From contig NW_026262701.1 of NCBI RefSeq assembly GCF_021869535.1, forward strand, positions 46,441,278 through 46,505,277: 64,000 nt of DNA. The letters are read 5' to 3'. Of the stretch, positions 41,497-53,848 are shown one piece after another. Below the pieces are notes generated by a model. The model saw nothing but the letters and a program-made list of their open reading frames with translations, was not told where the DNA came from and did not search any database. Source of the DNA: Mytilus californianus. Taxonomy: Eukaryota; Mollusca; Bivalvia; Mytilida; Mytilidae. The translations under genes were made by a program, and so were the position numbers. Position 1 is the stretch's first letter. Every line of letters starts with the position of its first letter.

Positions 41497-44400
41497 AAGC
41501 AATAGAGTACTCATTTGATTTATCAGACTTATCATAATTATTAAAAAGTCAAATTTATATGAGCCTATGGCTAAAAATGGAGGTTTTCCAATGAAGGGGG
41601 GCCTTACATAAAGATGTAATATTTTCCAGCAATTTTAAATTTGTAAAGCTTTTTGGTTATAAATAATCCTTACATATGTATTTAATGTACTTTAAATGGA
41701 AAGAAAACTTACAAATAACATATCACATTAGTTTAAAAGGGTCTTAGGCCAAGTAAGACTGAAAATAATTTAGGGTCAATTTAGGCTGTATCACATATTT
41801 ACATTTAAAAATGCATATTGAAGCTATAGGAAATAAAATTTTTTGTCTGTTCTATCATTTCTATACTCAGGTGACATGATACAATAAATCTGAGCACAAA
41901 AAGACTCTTGCATTCAACTTTTTTTGCAGACAGTATGGTCTGATACAAAGATTTTTCACTTTTTAGTGAAAAACATGCATGCAATTTTAGTCTCAATAGG
42001 CTTATATTTGAACCACTTGCTATCCTACAGAAGAAAAGAAAGATATTATGTGACATAAAACAGGTACAACAGACATTGTTAAGTGCTTTTTATACACATT
42101 TAGTGAGGTCTTTATAATGGACTTCAACTTTTATGTTCCAAGCTCCTCACATTTAACTTGATCCAAACAGGGCGTTAGACGAGGATCATATATACAACAC
42201 ATTTTTCACATATTGTCTGAGATAATCTTCTTTTCTGTAGATTCAGAGTTCACAAATGAGTAATACAACTGGATTGAAGCATAGAAACACAAATATTGAC
42301 ACATAAAAACCTGTCAGATAGAAAGTCAGAATGCCACTTATGCATCAAAATTGAAAAAGCTATGAAATGCTTATTTTGACCATAAAATGCCAAAATTGGT
42401 CATTTTTGCAGAAATTCTATCAAATAAAAGTTTAAATCCTTTAGTTTTATGCTATTTAATAAATTGACACCATCAAATCATTCAGGGAAGTTGCCAAAGT
42501 ACAGATTCTATATTTCCTGATTTCACCTCTTAGGTCCGAGTACACAGTTATTTCGTAGTGCATTTCTTTTAGACAATAAATGAAAATTAAAAAAATCCCA
42601 CCTGCGCTTTCTCAATAATATTTTTACAGTGTGTTGTACTACTTTTGGGACAAATTATATCAAAATTATAGAAAACTTCATCGGCTCTAACTCAAAATAT
42701 GGACAATTTCATGTTAAGGGGGTCTTCAAATCTTTTGACAGCTTGCGAAGTGCTAATTTTTAACATTTTTCAGCTGGACCAAATCACTACTTTACTTTAA
42801 AATTCATGACCCAAATTTTTTTACAGTGTCATTTCACCCCCCTACTTACTATTTGAGTCATAAAACATGGAGAAATAAATTTGGAAGTGGTATAAAAAAA
42901 ATCAACAAGTAACACACTGTCCACACTAGGGACTATATTCGTGGACAACGAAAATCAAAGGACGATAACTGTGTACCCGGACCTAATAGGGTAGAAAAAG
43001 TTGACCAATCTTAATGAAACTTGGTATGACCAAATCTTATTAAATTAATAAACTGCTTACAAAGTTTCATGGCAATAGGATATATATTATAGACAATATG
43101 ACTAATTCTATATTCAACTTTGGGTGTTAAATTTAGACGGTAAAATTGAAAATTTTCAACTATCAACATTTGGGGCTTAAAAAATTAAGATTTTGCAAAA
43201 AAATACTTTTGAAATGCCTTAATATATAATATATTATGTATTAAAAGCAATAGAGTACTCATTTGATTTATCAGACTTATCATAATTATTAAAAAGTCAA
43301 ATTTATATGAGCCTATGGCTAAAAATGGAGGTTTTCCAATGAAGGGGGGCCTTACATAAAGATGTAATATTTTCCAGCAATTTTAAATTTGTAAAGCTTT
43401 TTGGTTATAAATAATCCTTACATATGTATTTAATGTACTTTAAATGGAAAGAAAACTTACAAATAACATATCACATTAGTTTAAAAGGGTCTTAGGCCAA
43501 GTAAGACTGAAAATAATTTAGGGTCAATTTAGGCTGTATCACATATTTACATTTAAAAATGCATATTGAAGCTATAGGAAATAAAATTTTTTGTCTGTTC
43601 TATCATTTCTATACTCAGGTGACATGATACAATAAATCTGAGCACAAAAAGACTCTTGCATTCAACTTTTTTTGCAGACAGTATGGTCTGATACAAAGAT
43701 TTTTCACTTTTTAGTGAAAAACATGCATGCAATTTTAGTCTCAATAGGCTTATATTTGAACCACTTGCTATCCTACAGAAGAAAAGAAAGATATTATGTG
43801 ACATAAAACAGGTACAACAGACATTGTTAAGTGCTTTTTATACACATTTAGTGAGGTCTTTATAATGGACTTCAACTTTTATGTTCCAAGCTCCTCACAT
43901 TTAACTTGATCCAAACAGGGCGTTAGACGAGGATCATATATACAACACATTTTTCACATATTGTCTGAGATAATCTTCTTTTCTGTAGATTCAGAGTTCA
44001 CAAATGAGTAATACAACTGGATTGAAGCATAGAAACACAAATATTGACACATAAAAACCTGTCAGATAGAAAGTCAGAATGCCACTTATGCATCAAAATT
44101 GAAAAAGCTATGAAATGCTTATTTTGACCATAAAATGCCAAAATTGGTCATTTTTGCAGAAATTCTATCAAATAAAAGTTTAAATCCTTTAGTTTTATGC
44201 TATTTAATAAATTGACACCATCAAATCATTCAGGGAAGTTGCCAAAGTACAGATTCTATATTTCCTGATTTCACCTCTTAGGTCCGAGTACACAGTTATT
44301 TCGTAGTGCATTTCTTTTAGACAATAAATGAAAATTAAAAAAATCCCACCTGCGCTTTCTCAATAATATTTTTACAGTGTGTTGTACTACTTTTGGGACA

Positions 44401-46740
44401 AATTATATCAAAATTATAGAAAACTTCATCGGCTCTAACTCAAAATATGGACAATTTCATGTTAAGGGGGTCTTCAAATCTTTTGACAGCTTGCGAAGTG
44501 CTAATTTTTAACATTTTTCAGCTGGACCAAATCACTACTTTACTTTAAAATTCATGACCCAAATTTTTTTACAGTGTCATTTCACCCCCCTACTTACTAT
44601 TTGAGTCATAAAACATGGAGAAATAAATTTGGAAGTGGTATAAAAAAAATCAACAAGTAACACACTGTCCACACTAGGGACTATATTCGTGGACAACGAA
44701 AATCAAAGGACGATAACTGTGTACCCGGACCTAATAGGGTAGAAAAAGTTGACCAATCTTAATGAAACTTGGTATGACCAAAGCTTATTAAATTAATAAA
44801 CTGCTTACAAAGTTTCATGGCAATAGGATATATATTATAGACAATATGACTAATTCTATATTCAACTTTGGGTGTTAAATTTAGACGGTAAAATTGAAAA
44901 TTTTCAACTATCAACATTTGGGGCTTAAAAAATTAAGATTTTGCAAAAAAATACTTTTGAAATGCCTTAATATATAATATATTATGTATTAAAAGCAATA
45001 GAGTACTCATTTGATTTATCAGACTTATCATAATTATTAAAAAGTCAAATTTATATGAGCCTATGGCTAAAAATGGAGGTTTTCCAATGAAGGGGGGCCT
45101 TACATAAAGATGTAATATTTTCCAGCAATTTTAAATTTGTAAAGCTTTTTGGTTATAAATAATCCTTACATATGTATTTAATGTACTTTAAATGGAAAGA
45201 AAACTTACAAATAACATATCACATTAGTTTAAAAGGGTCTTAGGCCAAGTAAGACTGAAAATAATTTAGGGTCAATTTAGGCTGTATCACATATTTACAT
45301 TTAAAAATGCATATTGAAGCTATAGGAAATAAAATTTTTTGTCTGTTCTATCATTTCTATACTCAGGTGACATGATACAATAAATCTGAGCACAAAAAGA
45401 CTCTTGCATTCAACTTTTTTTGCAGACAGTATGGTCTGATACAAAGATTTTTCACTTTTTAGTGAAAAACATGCATGCAATTTTAGTCTCAATAGGCTTA
45501 TATTTGAACCACTTGCTATCCTACAGAAGAAAAGAAAGATATTATGTGACATAAAACAGGTACAACAGACATTGTTAAGTGCTTTTTATACACATTTAGT
45601 GAGGTCTTTATAATGGACTTCAACTTTTATGTTCCAAGCTCCTCACATTTAACTTGATCCAAACAGGGCGTTAGACGAGGATCATATATACAACACATTT
45701 TTCACATATTGTCTGAGATAATCTTCTTTTCTGTAGATTCAGAGTTCACAAATGAGTAATACAACTGGATTGAAGCATAGAAACACAAATATTGACACAT
45801 AAAAACCTGTCAGATAGAAAGTCAGAATGCCACTTATGCATCAAAATTGAAAAAGCTATGAAATGCTTATTTTGACCATAAAATGCCAAAATTGGTCATT
45901 TTTGCAGAAATTCTATCAAATAAAAGTTTAAATCCTTTAGTTTTATGCTATTTAATAAATTGACACCATCAAATCATTCAGGGAAGTTGCCAAAGTACAG
46001 ATTCTATATTTCCTGATTTCACCTCTTAGGTCCGAGTACACAGTTATTTCGTAGTGCATTTCTTTTAGACAATAAATGAAAATTAAAAAAATCCCACCTG
46101 CGCTTTCTCAATAATATTTTTACAGTGTGTTGTACTACTTTTGGGACAAATTATATCAAAATTATAGAAAACTTCATCGGCTCTAACTCAAAATATGGAC
46201 AATTTCATGTTAAGGGGGTCTTCAAATCTTTTGACAGCTTGCGAAGTGCTAATTTTTAACATTTTTCAGCTGGACCAAATCACTACTTTACTTTAAAATT
46301 CATGACCCAAATTTTTTTACAGTGTCATTTCACCCCCCTACTTACTATTTGAGTCATAAAACATGGAGAAATAAATTTGGAAGTGGTATAAAAAAAATCA
46401 ACAAGTAACACACTGTCCACACTAGGGACTATATTCGTGGACAACGAAAATCAAAGGACGATAACTGTGTACCCGGACCTAATAGGGTAGAAAAAGTTGA
46501 CCAATCTTAATGAAACTTGGTATGACCAAAGCTTATTAAATTAATAAACTGCTTACAAAGTTTCATGGCAATAGGATATATATTATAGACAATATGACTA
46601 ATTCTATATTCAACTTTGGGTGTTAAATTTAGACGGTAAAATTGAAAATTTTCAACTATCAACATTTGGGGCTTAAAAAATTAAGATTTTGCAAAAAAAT
46701 ACTTTTGAAATGCCTTAATATATAATATATTATGTATTAA

Positions 46741-49700
46741 AAGCAATAGAGTACTCATTTGATTTATCAGACTTATCATAATTATTAAAAAGTCAAATTT
46801 ATATGAGCCTATGGCTAAAAATGGAGGTTTTCCAATGAAGGGGGGCCTTACATAAAGATGTAATATTTTCCAGCAATTTTAAATTTGTAAAGCTTTTTGG
46901 TTATAAATAATCCTTACATATGTATTTAATGTACTTTAAATGGAAAGAAAACTTACAAATAACATATCACATTAGTTTAAAAGGGTCTTAGGCCAAGTAA
47001 GACTGAAAATAATTTAGGGTCAATTTAGGCTGTATCACATATTTACATTTAAAAATGCATATTGAAGCTATAGGAAATAAAATTTTTTGTCTGTTCTATC
47101 ATTTCTATACTCAGGTGACATGATACAATAAATCTGAGCACAAAAAGACTCTTGCATTCAACTTTTTTTGCAGACAGTATGGTCTGATACAAAGATTTTT
47201 CACTTTTTAGTGAAAAACATGCATGCAATTTTAGTCTCAATAGGCTTATATTTGAACCACTTGCTATCCTACAGAAGAAAAGAAAGATATTATGTGACAT
47301 AAAACAGGTACAACAGACATTGTTAAGTGCTTTTTATACACATTTAGTGAGGTCTTTATAATGGACTTCAACTTTTATGTTCCAAGCTCCTCACATTTAA
47401 CTTGATCCAAACAGGGCGTTAGACGAGGATCATATATACAACACATTTTTCACATATTGTCTGAGATAATCTTCTTTTCTGTAGATTCAGAGTTCACAAA
47501 TGAGTAATACAACTGGATTGAAGCATAGAAACACAAATATTGACACATAAAAACCTGTCAGATAGAAAGTCAGAATGCCACTTATGCATCAAAATTGAAA
47601 AAGCTATGAAATGCTTATTTTGACCATAAAATGCCAAAATTGGTCATTTTTGCAGAAATTCTATCAAATAAAAGTTTAAATCCTTTAGTTTTATGCTATT
47701 TAATAAATTGACACCATCAAATCATTCAGGGAAGTTGCCAAAGTACAGATTCTATATTTCCTGATTTCACCTCTTAGGTCCGAGTACACAGTTATTTCGT
47801 AGTGCATTTCTTTTAGACAATAAATGAAAATTAAAAAAATCCCACCTGCGCTTTCTCAATAATATTTTTACAGTGTGTTGTACTACTTTTGGGACAAATT
47901 ATATCAAAATTATAGAAAACTTCATCGGCTCTAACTCAAAATATGGACAATTTCATGTTAAGGGGGTCTTCAAATCTTTTGACAGCTTGCGAAGTGCTAA
48001 TTTTTAACATTTTTCAGCTGGACCAAATCACTACTTTACTTTAAAATTCATGACCCAAATTTTTTTACAGTGTCATTTCACCCCCCTACTTACTATTTGA
48101 GTCATAAAACATGGAGAAATAAATTTGGAAGTGGTATAAAAAAAACCAACAAGTAACACACTGTCCACACTAGGGACTATATTCGTGGACAACGAAAATC
48201 AAAGGACGATAACTGTGTACCCGGACCTAATAGGGTAGAAAAAGTTGACCAATCTTAATGAAACTTGGTATGACCAAAGCTTATTAAATTAATAAACTGC
48301 TTACAAAGTTTCATGGCAATAGGATATATATTATAGACAATATGACTAATTCTATATTCAACTTTGGGTGTTAAATTTAGACGGTAAAATTGAAAATTTT
48401 CAACTATCAACATTTGGGGCTTAAAAAATTAAGATTTTGCAAAAAAATACTTTTGAAATGCCTTAATATATAATATATTATGTATTAAAAGCAATAGAGT
48501 ACTCATTTGATTTATCAGACTTATCATAATTATTAAAAAGTCAAATTTATATGAGCCTATGGCTAAAAATGGAGGTTTTCCAATGAAGGGGGGCCTTACA
48601 TAAAGATGTAATATTTTCCAGCAATTTTAAATTTGTAAAGCTTTTTGGTTATAAATAATCCTTACATATGTATTTAATGTACTTTAAATGGAAAGAAAAC
48701 TTACAAATAACATATCACATTAGTTTAAAAGGGTCTTAGGCCAAGTAAGACTGAAAATAATTTAGGGTCAATTTAGGCTGTATCACATATTTACATTTAA
48801 AAATGCATATTGAAGCTATAGGAAATAAAATTTTTTGTCTGTTCTATCATTTCTATACTCAGGTGACATGATACAATAAATCTGAGCACAAAAAGACTCT
48901 TGCATTCAACTTTTTTTGCAGACAGTATGGTCTGATACAAAGATTTTTCACTTTTTAGTGAAAAACATGCATGCAATTTTAGTCTCAATAGGCTTATATT
49001 TGAACCACTTGCTATCCTACAGAAGAAAAGAAAGATATTATGTGACATAAAACAGGTACAACAGACATTGTTAAGTGCTTTTTATACACATTTAGTGAGG
49101 TCTTTATAATGGACTTCAACTTTTATGTTCCAAGCTCCTCACATTTAACTTGATCCAAACAGGGCGTTAGACGAGGATCATATATACAACACATTTTTCA
49201 CATATTGTCTGAGATAATCTTCTTTTCTGTAGATTCAGAGTTCACAAATGAGTAATACAACTGGATTGAAGCATAGAAACACAAATATTGACACATAAAA
49301 ACCTGTCAGATAGAAAGTCAGAATGCCACTTATGCATCAAAATTGAAAAAGCTATGAAATGCTTATTTTGACCATAAAATGCCAAAATTGGTCATTTTTG
49401 CAGAAATTCTATCAAATAAAAGTTTAAATCCTTTAGTTTTATGCTATTTAATAAATTGACACCATCAAATCATTCAGGGAAGTTGCCAAAGTACAGATTC
49501 TATATTTCCTGATTTCACCTCTTAGGTCCGAGTACACGGTTATTTCGTAGTGCATTTCTTTTAGACAATAAATGAAAATTAAAAAAATCCCACCTGCGCT
49601 TTCTCAATAATATTTTTACAGTGTGTTGTACTACTTTTGGGACAAATTATATCAAAATTATAGAAAACTTCATCGGCTCTAACTCAAAATATGGACAATT

Positions 49701-50236
49701 TCATGTTAAGGGGGTCTTCAAATCTTTTGACAGCTTGCGAAGTGCTAATTTTTAACATTTTTCAGCTGGACCAAATCACTACTTTACTTTAAAATTCATG
49801 ACCCAAATTTTTTTACAGTGTCATTTCACCCCCCTACTTACTATTTGAGTCATAAAACATGGAGAAATAAATTTGGAAGTGGTATAAAAAAAATCAACAA
49901 GTAACACACTGTCCACACTAGGGACTATATTCGTGGACAACGAAAATCAAAGGACGATAACTGTGTACCCGGACCTAATAGGGTAGAAAAAGTTGACCAA
50001 TCTTAATGAAACTTAGTATGACCAAAGCTTATTAAATTAATAAACTGCTTACAAAGTTTCATGGCAATAGGATATATATTATAGACAATATGACTAATTC
50101 TATATTCAACTTTGGGTGTTAAATTTAGACGGTAAAATTGAAAATTTTCAACTATCAACATTTGGGGCTTAAAAAATTAAGATTTTGCAAAAAAATACTT
50201 TTGAAATGCCTTAATATATAATATATTATGTATTAA
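46741..50236. repeat. Array A units 28-29, partial higher-order copy
   Basis: Unit 28 carries C at 48146 and unit 29 carries G at 49538, the same adjacent pair as units 18-19 and 22-23. Unit 29 also has a private G to A at 50015. The preceding unit 27 has neither marker, so this is a fragment of the four-unit pattern or an earlier stage of it. Confidence 0.6.
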
Positions 50237-53020
50237 AAGCAATAGAGTACTCATTTGATTTATCAGACTTATCATAATTATTAAAAAGTCAAATTTATAT
50301 GAGCCTATGGCTAAAAATGGAGGTTTTCCAATGAAGGGGGGCCTTACATAAAGATGTAATATTTTCCAGCAATTTTAAATTTGTAAAGCTTTTTGGTTAT
50401 AAATAATCCTTACATATGTATTTAATGTACTTTAAATGGAAAGAAAACTTACAAATAACATATCACATTAGTTTAAAAGGGTCTTAGGCCAAGTAAGACT
50501 GAAAATAATTTAGGGTCAATTTAGGCTGTATCACATATTTACATTTAAAAATGCATATTGAAGCTATAGGAAATAAAATTTTTTGTCTGTTCTATCATTT
50601 CTATACTCAGGTGACATGATACAATAAATCTGAGCACAAAAAGACTCTTGCATTCAACTTTTTTTGCAGACAGTATGGTCTGATACAAAGATTTTTCACT
50701 TTTTAGTGAAAAACATGCATGCAATTTTAGTCTCAATAGGCTTATATTTGAACCACTTGCTATCCTACAAAAGAAAAGAAAGATATTATGTGACATAAAA
50801 CAGGTACAACAGACATTGTTAAGTGCTTTTTATACACATTTAGTGAGGTCTTTATAATGGACTTCAACTTTTATGTTCCAAGCTCCTCACATTTAACTTG
50901 ATCCAAACAGGGCGTTAGACGAGGATCATATATACAACACATTTTTCACATATTGTCTGAGATAATCTTCTTTTCTGTAGATTCAGAGTTCACAAATGAG
51001 TAATACAACTGGATTGAAGCATAGAAACACAAATATTGACACATAAAAACCTGTCAGATAGAAAGTCAGAATGCCACTTATGCATCAAAATTGAAAAAGC
51101 TATGAAATGCTTATTTTGACCATAAAATGCCAAAATTGGTCATTTTTGCAGAAATTCTATCAAATAAAAGTTTAAATCCTTTAGTTTTATGCTATTTAAT
51201 AAATTGACACCATCAAATCATTCAGGGAAGTTGCCAAAGTACAGATTCTATATTTCCTGATTTCACCTCTTAGGTCCGAGTACACAGTTATTTCGTAGTG
51301 CATTTCTTTTAGACAATAAATGAAAATTAAAAAAATCCCACCTGCGCTTTCTCAATAATATTTTTACAGTGTGTTGTACTACTTTTGGGACAAATTATAT
51401 CAAAATTATAGAAAACTTCATCGGCTCTAACTCAAAATATGGACAATTTCATGTTAAGGGGGTCTTCAAATCTTTTGACAGCTTGCGAAGTGCTAATTTT
51501 TAACATTTTTCAGCTGGACCAAATCACTACTTTACTTTAAAATTCATGACCCAAATTTTTTTACAGTGTCATTTCACCCCCCTACTTACTATTTGAGTCA
51601 TAAAACATGGAGAAATAAATTTGGAAGTGGTATAAAAAAAATCAACAAGTAACACACTGTCCACACTAGGGACTATATTCGTGGACAACGAAAATCAAAG
51701 GACGATAACTGTGTACCCGGACCTAATAGGGTAGAAAAAGTTGACCAATCTTAATGAAACTTGGTATGACCAAAGCTTATTAAATTAATAAACTGCTTAC
51801 AAAGTTTCATGGCAATAGGATATATATTATAGACAATATGACTAATTCTATATTCAACTTTGGGTGTTAAATTTAGACGGTAAAATTGAAAATTTTCAAC
51901 TATCAACATTTGGGGCTTAAAAAATTAAGATTTTGCAAAAAAATACTTTTGAAATGCCTTAATATATAATATATTATGTATTAAAAGCAATAGAGTACTC
52001 ATTTGATTTATCAGACTTATCATAATTATTAAAAAGTCAAATTTATATGAGCCTATGGCTAAAAATGGAGGTTTTCCAATGAAGGGGGGCCTTACATAAA
52101 GATGTAATATTTTCCAGCAATTTTAAATTTGTAAAGCTTTTTGGTTATAAATAATCCTTACATATGTATTTAATGTACTTTAAATGGAAAGAAAACTTAC
52201 AAATAACATATCACATTAGTTTAAAAGGGTCTTAGGCCAAGTAAGACTGAAAATAATTTAGGGTCAATTTAGGCTGTATCACATATTTACATTTAAAAAT
52301 GCATATTGAAGCTATAGGAAATAAAATTTTTTGTCTGTTCTATCATTTCTATACTCAGGTGACATGATACAATAAATCTGAGCACAAAAAGACTCTTGCA
52401 TTCAACTTTTTTTGCAGACAGTATGGTCTGATACAAAGATTTTTCACTTTTTAGTGAAAAACATGCATGCAATTTTAGTCTCAATAGGCTTATATTTGAA
52501 CCACTTGCTATCCTACAGAAGAAAAGAAAGATATTATGTGACATAAAACAGGTACAACAGACATTGTTAAGTGCTTTTTATACACATTTAGTGAGGTCTT
52601 TATAATGGACTTCAACTTTTATGTTCCAAGCTCCTCACATTTAACTTGATCCAAACAGGGCGTTAGACGAGGATCATATATACAACACATTTTTCACATA
52701 TTGTCTGAGATAATCTTCTTTTCTGTAGATTCAGAGTTCACAAATGAGTAATACAACTGGATTGAAGCATAGAAACACAAATATTGACACATAAAAACCT
52801 GTCAGATAGAAAGTCAGAATGCCACTTATGCATCAAAATTGAAAAAGCTATGAAATGCTTATTTTGACCATAAAATGCCAAAATTGGTCATTTTTGCAGA
52901 AATTCTATCAAATAAAAGTTTAAATCCTTTAGTTTTATGCTATTTAATAAATTGACACCATCAAATCATTCAGGGAAGTTGCCAAAGTACAGATTCTATA
53001 TTTCCTGATTTCACCTCTTA

Positions 53021-53471
53021 GGTCCGAGTACACAGTTATTTCGTAGTGCATTTCTTTTAGACAATAAATGAAAATTAAAAAAATCCCACCTGCGCTTTCT
53101 CAATAATATTTTTACAGTGTGTTGTACTACTTTTGGGACAAATTATATCAAAATTATAGAAAACTTCATCGGCTCTAACTCAAAATATGGACAATTTCAT
53201 GTTAAGGGGGTCTTCAAATCTTTTGACAGCTTGCGAAGTGCTAATTTTTAACATTTTTCAGCTGGACCAAATCACTACTTTACTTTAAAATTCATGACCC
53301 AAATTTTTTTACAGTGTCATTTCACCCCCCTACTTACTATTTGAGTCATAAAACATGGAGAAATAAATTTGGAAGTGGTATAAAAAAAATCAACAAGTAA
53401 CACACTGTCCACACTAGGGACTATATTCGTGGACAACGAAAATCAAAGGACGATAACTGTGTACCCGGACC
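53021..53471. mobile_element. Last copy of the MITE-like element, at the array boundary
   Basis: This is a full-length 451-bp copy with both terminal repeats intact. Its left flank is normal array A sequence (CTCTTA), but its right flank is array B (AGTACTG) in place of the usual TAATAGGG. It therefore has no matching flanking bases on the two sides, which shows that a rearrangement used the element end as a breakpoint. Confidence 0.7.
53458..53471. other. Junction of arrays A and B in 14 bp of shared sequence
   Basis: TGTGTACCCGGACC is common to the element end in array A and to each array B unit. Left of it the sequence follows array A (CGATAAC); right of it the sequence follows array B (AGTACTG). 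The exact crossover cannot be placed within these 14 bases. Confidence 0.9.
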
Positions 53472-53659
53472 AGTACTGAAGTTGAAGCTACGCGACGCCA
53501 GTTTAACTGCATTTGCGACCAATTGACGATGGAAACTCTTCGACTACAGTCTGTACTGTTATTTCTTGAATATTGAAGTCTGTATGCGCAATTGAACATT
53601 TCAACAAATGTATTCAAGCTTTTATATATAATAATACAAGCAGTAAGTATTGTTAACAG

Positions 53660-53674
53660 GTTATACAGTATAAC
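53660..53674. repeat. 15-bp near-palindrome in array B monomer
   Basis: GTTATAC and GTATAAC are exact reverse complements around a single A. The site lies one base after the palindrome TGTTAACA (with G between), so two dyads sit side by side in every B unit. A protein-binding role is possible but not shown. Confidence 0.65.
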
Positions 53675-53834
53675 TAGAACTGCTGCATTTTATAATCATC
53701 AGTCCCTTCCGTAAAACAATAAGATAAATATGCATCGATTCGCCTCTCATTAAACTGACTATAAATCTTATGGGTGTAATTTGTGCTTTATAAAGAATTA
53801 TATATAACGTTTATCGAATCTATCGTGAGTTTTT

Positions 53835-53848
53835 TGTGTACCCGGACC
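53835..53848 (-). repeat. Transposon-end motif inside array B unit
   Basis: TGTGTACCCGGACC matches the outer 14 bases of the right terminal repeat of the array A element exactly and is repeated every 377 bp to 63273. The adjoining bases differ from array A on both sides (GAGTTTTT before, AGTACTG after), so only the tip is present, without the rest of the element or its left end. Confidence 0.88.

Larger units (their letters stand above)
1..53471. repeat. Satellite array A, 1748-bp monomer, 31 units
   Basis: Head-to-tail direct repeat with an exact 1748-bp period. Units start at 1, 1749, 3497, 5245, 6993, 8741, 10489, 12237, 13985, 15733, 17481, 19229 and 20977. Unit 13 is short, and the phase then continues from 22269 in steps of 1748 to the last unit at 51985. 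There are 29 full units, one of 1292 bp and one cut at 1487 bp. All units have the same orientation and are almost identical; I see only a handful of single-base variants over 53 kb. The array is truncated by the left edge of the window. The monomer is AT-rich, with many poly-A and poly-T runs and stop codons in all frames. No RNA gene, histone gene or 5S-like sequence is visible, so this is a non-genic satellite rather than a tandem gene family. The unit is long for satellite DNA, partly because it includes an inserted element. Confidence 0.98.
51985..53471. repeat. Array A terminal unit 31, cut at the element end
   Basis: This unit matches the consensus through unit position 1487 and then stops. 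Position 1487 is the last base of the element's right terminal repeat, so the final 261 bp of the monomer are absent and array B begins at the next base. Confidence 0.95.
53472..53848. repeat. Array B reference monomer
   Basis: In order, the unit holds: a CpG-rich first third (including ACGCGACGCC near 53501-53510); an AT-rich middle with TATATATAATAATA; the palindrome TGTTAACA (53651-53658) followed at once by a 15-bp near-palindrome; a second AT-rich stretch; the sequence TTTATCGAATCTATCGTGAG; a T run; and the 14-bp motif shared with the array A element (53835-53848). A short minus-strand frame opens only with TTG and is not accepted as a gene. Confidence 0.9.

Noticed and set aside
1-53471. 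Tandem RNA or histone gene cluster (5S, rDNA spacer, snRNA)
   Set aside because: No recognisable 5S, snRNA, tRNA or histone sequence occurs in the 1748-bp unit on either strand.
53811-53825. Possible RNA polymerase III B box (TATCGAATCTA) in array B
   Set aside because: It resembles the B box only at the TCGAATC core. The preceding GG/GT bases and any matching A box are missing, so a tRNA-derived SINE origin is not supported.
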